Shown: piece after piece, positions 6,336 through 7,988 of the stretch
Position numbering within the stretch: the first letter of the stretch is position 1
Layout: each line of letters opens with the position of its first letter
Source of the DNA: DATMXS01 sp050260275
GTDB taxonomy: Bacteria > Acidobacteriota > Terriglobia > Bryobacterales > Bryobacteraceae
DNA: 7,988 nucleotides
Direction: 5' to 3'
Assembly (NCBI GenBank): GCA_050260275.1
Contig: JBLNBX010000282.1
Coordinates: 1 to 7,988, forward strand
Program-made: the position numbers and the translations under genes
Notes under the pieces: model-generated
Seen by the model: the letters and a program-made list of their open reading frames with translations, nothing else
The model's database searches: none
What the model was told of the DNA's origin: nothing

Positions 6336-7103
6336 TCAGGCCGCCTTCTCCACCTGCCCGAACTCCAGTTCCACGGGCGTGGACCGGCCGAAGATCGTCA
6401 CCAGCACGCGCAGCGTGTTCCGTTCGGGGTTTACCTCCTCCACCTTCCCGGAGAAGTTTGTAAACGGGCCGTCGGTGATGCGGACCGTCTCGCCTTTTTC
6501 GAAAGTCTGCTTGGGCCGCGGCCGCTCGGCAGAGGTCGCCTGGCGGTATAGGATGTCGTTCACCTCCGTAGCTGAGAGCGGCACCGGCGTGTTGCCGCCC
6601 CCTACGAAGCCCGTAACGCGCGGCGTCGATTTCACCGCGTGCCACAGGTCGTCGTTCATCTCCATCTCCACCAGCACGTAGCCGGGATACATCAGGCGCT
6701 TGCTAGTCACCCTCTTGCCGCCCCGGACATCCACCACCTCTTCGGTCGGGATCAGGATCTGCCCTATCTGATCGGCAAAGCCGAACGCCTGGGCGCGGTT
6801 GCGGAGCGAGTCCGCCACCTTCTGCTCGAACCCTGAATAGGTGTGGATGATGTACCACTTCCGCGTGGACGGCGCCTCGGCGGTTTCGCCGGCAGCCTCT
6901 CCCGCGGGCTGTCCAGATTCGGCCGGCTCGCCCTCCGGGCGCTCGGGTTGCTCCCCGGCGGCTGAGTCGCCTTCGGGAGACTCCGGCTGCTCGCCTTCGG
7001 CGCGGTATTCGGCCTCTCCGGCTTGAGCTTCCTGTTCGCGGCCGGTGTCGTTCACCGGTTCGCTTTCGTCGTCGCGCGGATTGGGGCTGAATTCCTCTTC
7101 CAT
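6336..7103 (-). CDS. nusG: Transcription elongation/antitermination factor NusG with long acidic N-terminal tail
   Basis: NusG binds RNA polymerase across the cleft through its NGN domain. Its KOW domain contacts Rho or ribosomal protein S10, coupling transcription with termination or translation. The protein has 255 residues against about 175-190 in most bacteria. The NGN domain starts at KWYIIHTYSGFEQKV (82-96) and includes MYPGYVLVEM (138-147) and TPRVTGFVGG (160-169). The KOW domain (about 201-230) has GETVRITDGPFTNFSGKVEEV. The first 80 residues are extra: rich in Glu, Gly, Pro and Ala, probably disordered, with a repeated 9-mer GEQPE(S/R)PEG at 37-45 and 50-58. The ATG at 7103 is the only Met before the NGN domain. 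It lies 10 nt after the secE stop codon with AAGGGCGG before it, so the long form is probably real. A GTG at codon 17 is a less likely alternative start. Confidence 0.97.
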   Translation of the reverse strand: MEEEFSPNPRDDESEPVNDTGREQEAQAGEAEYRAEGEQPESPEGDSAAGEQPERPEGEPAESGQPAGEAAGETAEAPSTRKWYIIHTYSGFEQKVADSLRNRAQAFGFADQIGQILIPTEEVVDVRGGKRVTSKRLMYPGYVLVEMEMNDDLWHAVKSTPRVTGFVGGGNTPVPLSATEVNDILYRQATSAERPRPKQTFEKGETVRITDGPFTNFSGKVEEVNPERNTLRVLVTIFGRSTPVELEFGQVEKAA

Positions 7104-7113
7104 GGCACCGCCC

Positions 7114-7353
7114 TTACTGCGTTGTGAACATCTGGAACAGCCTGCCGATGATCCGGCTGAAAACCGTGTCGATCACGGCGAAGTACGCCGCAAACGCGAA
7201 TACGGTGACGATCACGATGATGGTCGTGGACTGCACCTGCTTCCGGGATGGCCACGTGACCCGCTTCATCTCGTTCTGAAGCTCTTGAACGTAGTTCTTT
7301 ACGCGGGTCGGCCACTGCCCCACATTCTGTACAAAACCTTTTGCGTCTGCCAT
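7114..7353 (-). CDS. secE: Preprotein translocase subunit SecE
   Basis: SecE clamps the SecY channel in the inner membrane and is essential for protein export. This is the short, single-span form, 79 residues, usual outside Enterobacteria, whose SecE has three spans. The amphipathic surface helix holds the family motif NEMKRVTWPSRKQV (27-40). A single membrane segment follows at about 43-66 (TTIIVIVTVFAFAAYFAVIDTVF), and a short C-terminal tail ends the protein. The start follows AGGG about 8 nt upstream. nusG begins 10 nt after the stop codon, the near-universal secE-nusG pair, so the two are almost surely cotranscribed and translationally coupled. Confidence 0.97.
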   Translation of the reverse strand: MADAKGFVQNVGQWPTRVKNYVQELQNEMKRVTWPSRKQVQSTTIIVIVTVFAFAAYFAVIDTVFSRIIGRLFQMFTTQ

Positions 7354-7477
7354 TCTCTACCCTGACCGCCGAACCCGATCACGTCTCCTGACGCCTCCGG
7401 GCCCCGGAGGATCTTCGCGCGCGCTCACTCCGCCGCAGGATCGATCGGATGATCGGGGGACTCAGCCAGCCGGAAGC
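7354..7477 (-). other. tRNA-Trp to secE spacer with hairpins
   Basis: This 124-nt stretch holds no gene. It contains a small hairpin abutting the tRNA 3' end and two adjacent hairpins at 7382-7410. I see no clear promoter, so secE may be expressed by read-through from tRNA-Trp, with tRNA processing releasing the mRNA. Confidence 0.5.
7382..7410 (-). promoter_or_regulatory. Two adjacent hairpins in the secE leader
   Basis: In the transcript CCUCCGG-GGC-CCGGAGG (7394-7410) is a perfect 7-bp stem with a 3-nt loop. CGUC-AGGA-GACG (7382-7393) follows with no gap. They end 28 nt before the secE ATG. There is no U-tract, so they are not an intrinsic terminator. They could protect the secE-nusG mRNA 5' end after tRNA-Trp is cut away, or modulate secE translation; both are inferences. 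Confidence 0.5.
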
Positions 7478-7552
7478 TGGCAGGGGCGGAGGGATTCGAA
7501 CCCCCACTCGCGGTTTTGGAGACCGCTGGTCTGCCGTTAAACCTACGCCCCT
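7478..7552 (-). tRNA. tRNA-Trp, anticodon CCA
   Basis: The minus strand folds as a complete 72-nt cloverleaf plus an encoded 3' CCA. The acceptor stem AGGGGCG pairs with CGCCCCT and the discriminator base is G, as expected for bacterial tRNA-Trp. The D arm is GGTT/GACC, with one G-T pair. The anticodon arm is GCGGT-CTCCAAA-ACCGC, so the anticodon is CCA, reading UGG. The T arm closes around TTCGAAT, with a single G-T pair. CCA is encoded at 7478-7480. A tRNA-Trp gene close to tuf, rpmG and secE-nusG is a common bacterial arrangement, and probably shares a transcript with them. Confidence 0.97.
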
Positions 7553-7711
7553 GCGACGAGGCACTCGCCCCAAACGGCCGTGGCCGCCCGAGGCCGATAA
7601 GCACGCCCAATATTGTAATCGAAGTCCTGCCTTAAGTGTAGCGTGCCGGCCCGGGCATTTTCGCTGCCCGGTCCGGATCTTACCGGCACGTCCGATACCT
7701 GTGCTGCCCGT
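7553..7711 (-). other. rpmG to tRNA-Trp spacer with inverted repeat and possible -10 box
   Basis: The 159-nt spacer has no gene. It holds the two-tier inverted repeat (7642-7690). It also has TACAAT (7612-7617, five of six matches to TATAAT), 59 nt before the tRNA 5' end. No good -35 hexamer lies at the proper distance, so a promoter for tRNA-Trp-secE-nusG here is only a weak suggestion. Confidence 0.4.
7642..7690 (-). promoter_or_regulatory. Two-tier inverted repeat after rpmG, possible terminator or processing site
   Basis: An outer perfect 8-bp stem (CGTGCCGG at 7642-7649 with CCGGCACG at 7683-7690) encloses an inner perfect 7-bp stem (CCGGGCA at 7651-7657 with TGCCCGG at 7665-7671), whose loop is GCGAAAA in the transcript. 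It begins 21 nt after the rpmG stop codon. It has no U-tract, so a classical intrinsic terminator is not supported. It separates tuf-rpmG from tRNA-Trp and could be a U-less terminator or an RNA 3'-end stabiliser. Confidence 0.55.
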
Positions 7712-7864
7712 CTACTTTGTCTCGCGGTGCGGCTGGTGCTTGCGGCAGCGCGGGCAAAACTTCTTGAACTCGAGCCTCTCGGTTGTGGTCTTCTTGTTCT
7801 TTGTGCTCGTATAATTCCGGCTCTTGCACTCCTGGCACTGGAACGTGATGATATCGCGAGGCAT
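7712..7864 (-). CDS. rpmG: Large ribosomal subunit protein bL33
   Basis: L33 is a small 50S protein near the E site, dispensable in some bacteria. The protein has 50 residues, normal for the family. It is the zinc-binding (C+) form, with C10-x2-C13 and C37-x2-C40. The N-terminus MPRDIITFQCQEC and the central NYTSTKNKK stretch are typical. The start is 2 nt after the tuf stop codon, and its ribosome binding site GGAG (7870-7873) overlaps the tuf end, so translation is probably coupled. The C+ form matters because zinc-limited bacteria often keep a second, cysteine-free L33 elsewhere; none is visible in this window. Confidence 0.96.
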   Translation of the reverse strand: MPRDIITFQCQECKSRNYTSTKNKKTTTERLEFKKFCPRCRKHQPHRETK

Positions 7865-7866
7865 AC

Positions 7867-7988
<122 letters not shown>

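Noticed and set aside
7612..7617. Full promoter for tRNA-Trp built on the TACAAT hexamer
   Set aside because: No recognisable -35 hexamer at 16-18 nt spacing and no extended -10 motif, so it is mentioned only as a possible -10 box and not listed as a promoter.
7449..7814. 121-codon plus-strand ORF
   Set aside because: It runs antisense through tRNA-Trp and rpmG and has no protein features.

Overview
The window is a bacterial housekeeping cluster, read entirely from the minus strand. In transcription order (high to low coordinates) it holds the 3' end of tuf, rpmG, tRNA-Trp(CCA), secE, nusG, rplK, rplA, rplJ, rplL and the first 1150 codons of rpoB. It covers translation elongation (EF-Tu), ribosomal proteins L33, L11, L1, L10 and L7/L12, the SecE translocon subunit, the NusG elongation factor and the RNA polymerase beta subunit. 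The plus-strand ORFs, including one of 826 codons opposite rpoB, look like antisense shadows of GC-rich genes.

The DNA is GC-rich. The RpoB N-terminus, the tuf-rpmG-tRNA-Trp-secE-nusG order and the heptamer repeats between genes would suit Acidobacteriota, perhaps the Solibacter/Bryobacter side. This is an impression from memory, not a database result, and I hold it at moderate confidence.

Layout: tuf (partial) and rpmG are only 2 nt apart. After rpmG come a two-tier inverted repeat, tRNA-Trp with an encoded CCA, a 124-nt leader with two adjacent hairpins, then secE and nusG (10 nt apart) and rplK (19 nt on). A 93-nt gap with a bulged hairpin precedes rplA. rplJ follows 25 nt later. A 96-nt gap built of heptamers in opposing orientations precedes rplL. 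A 607-nt non-coding gap, with a 10-bp GC hairpin just after rplL and a sigma70-type promoter candidate, precedes rpoB.

The genes are ordinary, but several details are not. RpoB carries a roughly 64-residue insertion with eight cysteines (residues about 81-144) that looks like one or two zinc ribbons. NusG has an acidic, repeat-containing N-terminal tail of about 80 residues. Structured RNA elements sit in most of the larger intergenic gaps, where ribosomal protein autoregulation, attenuation or processing would be expected. I see no mobile element, CRISPR array, defence system or origin.
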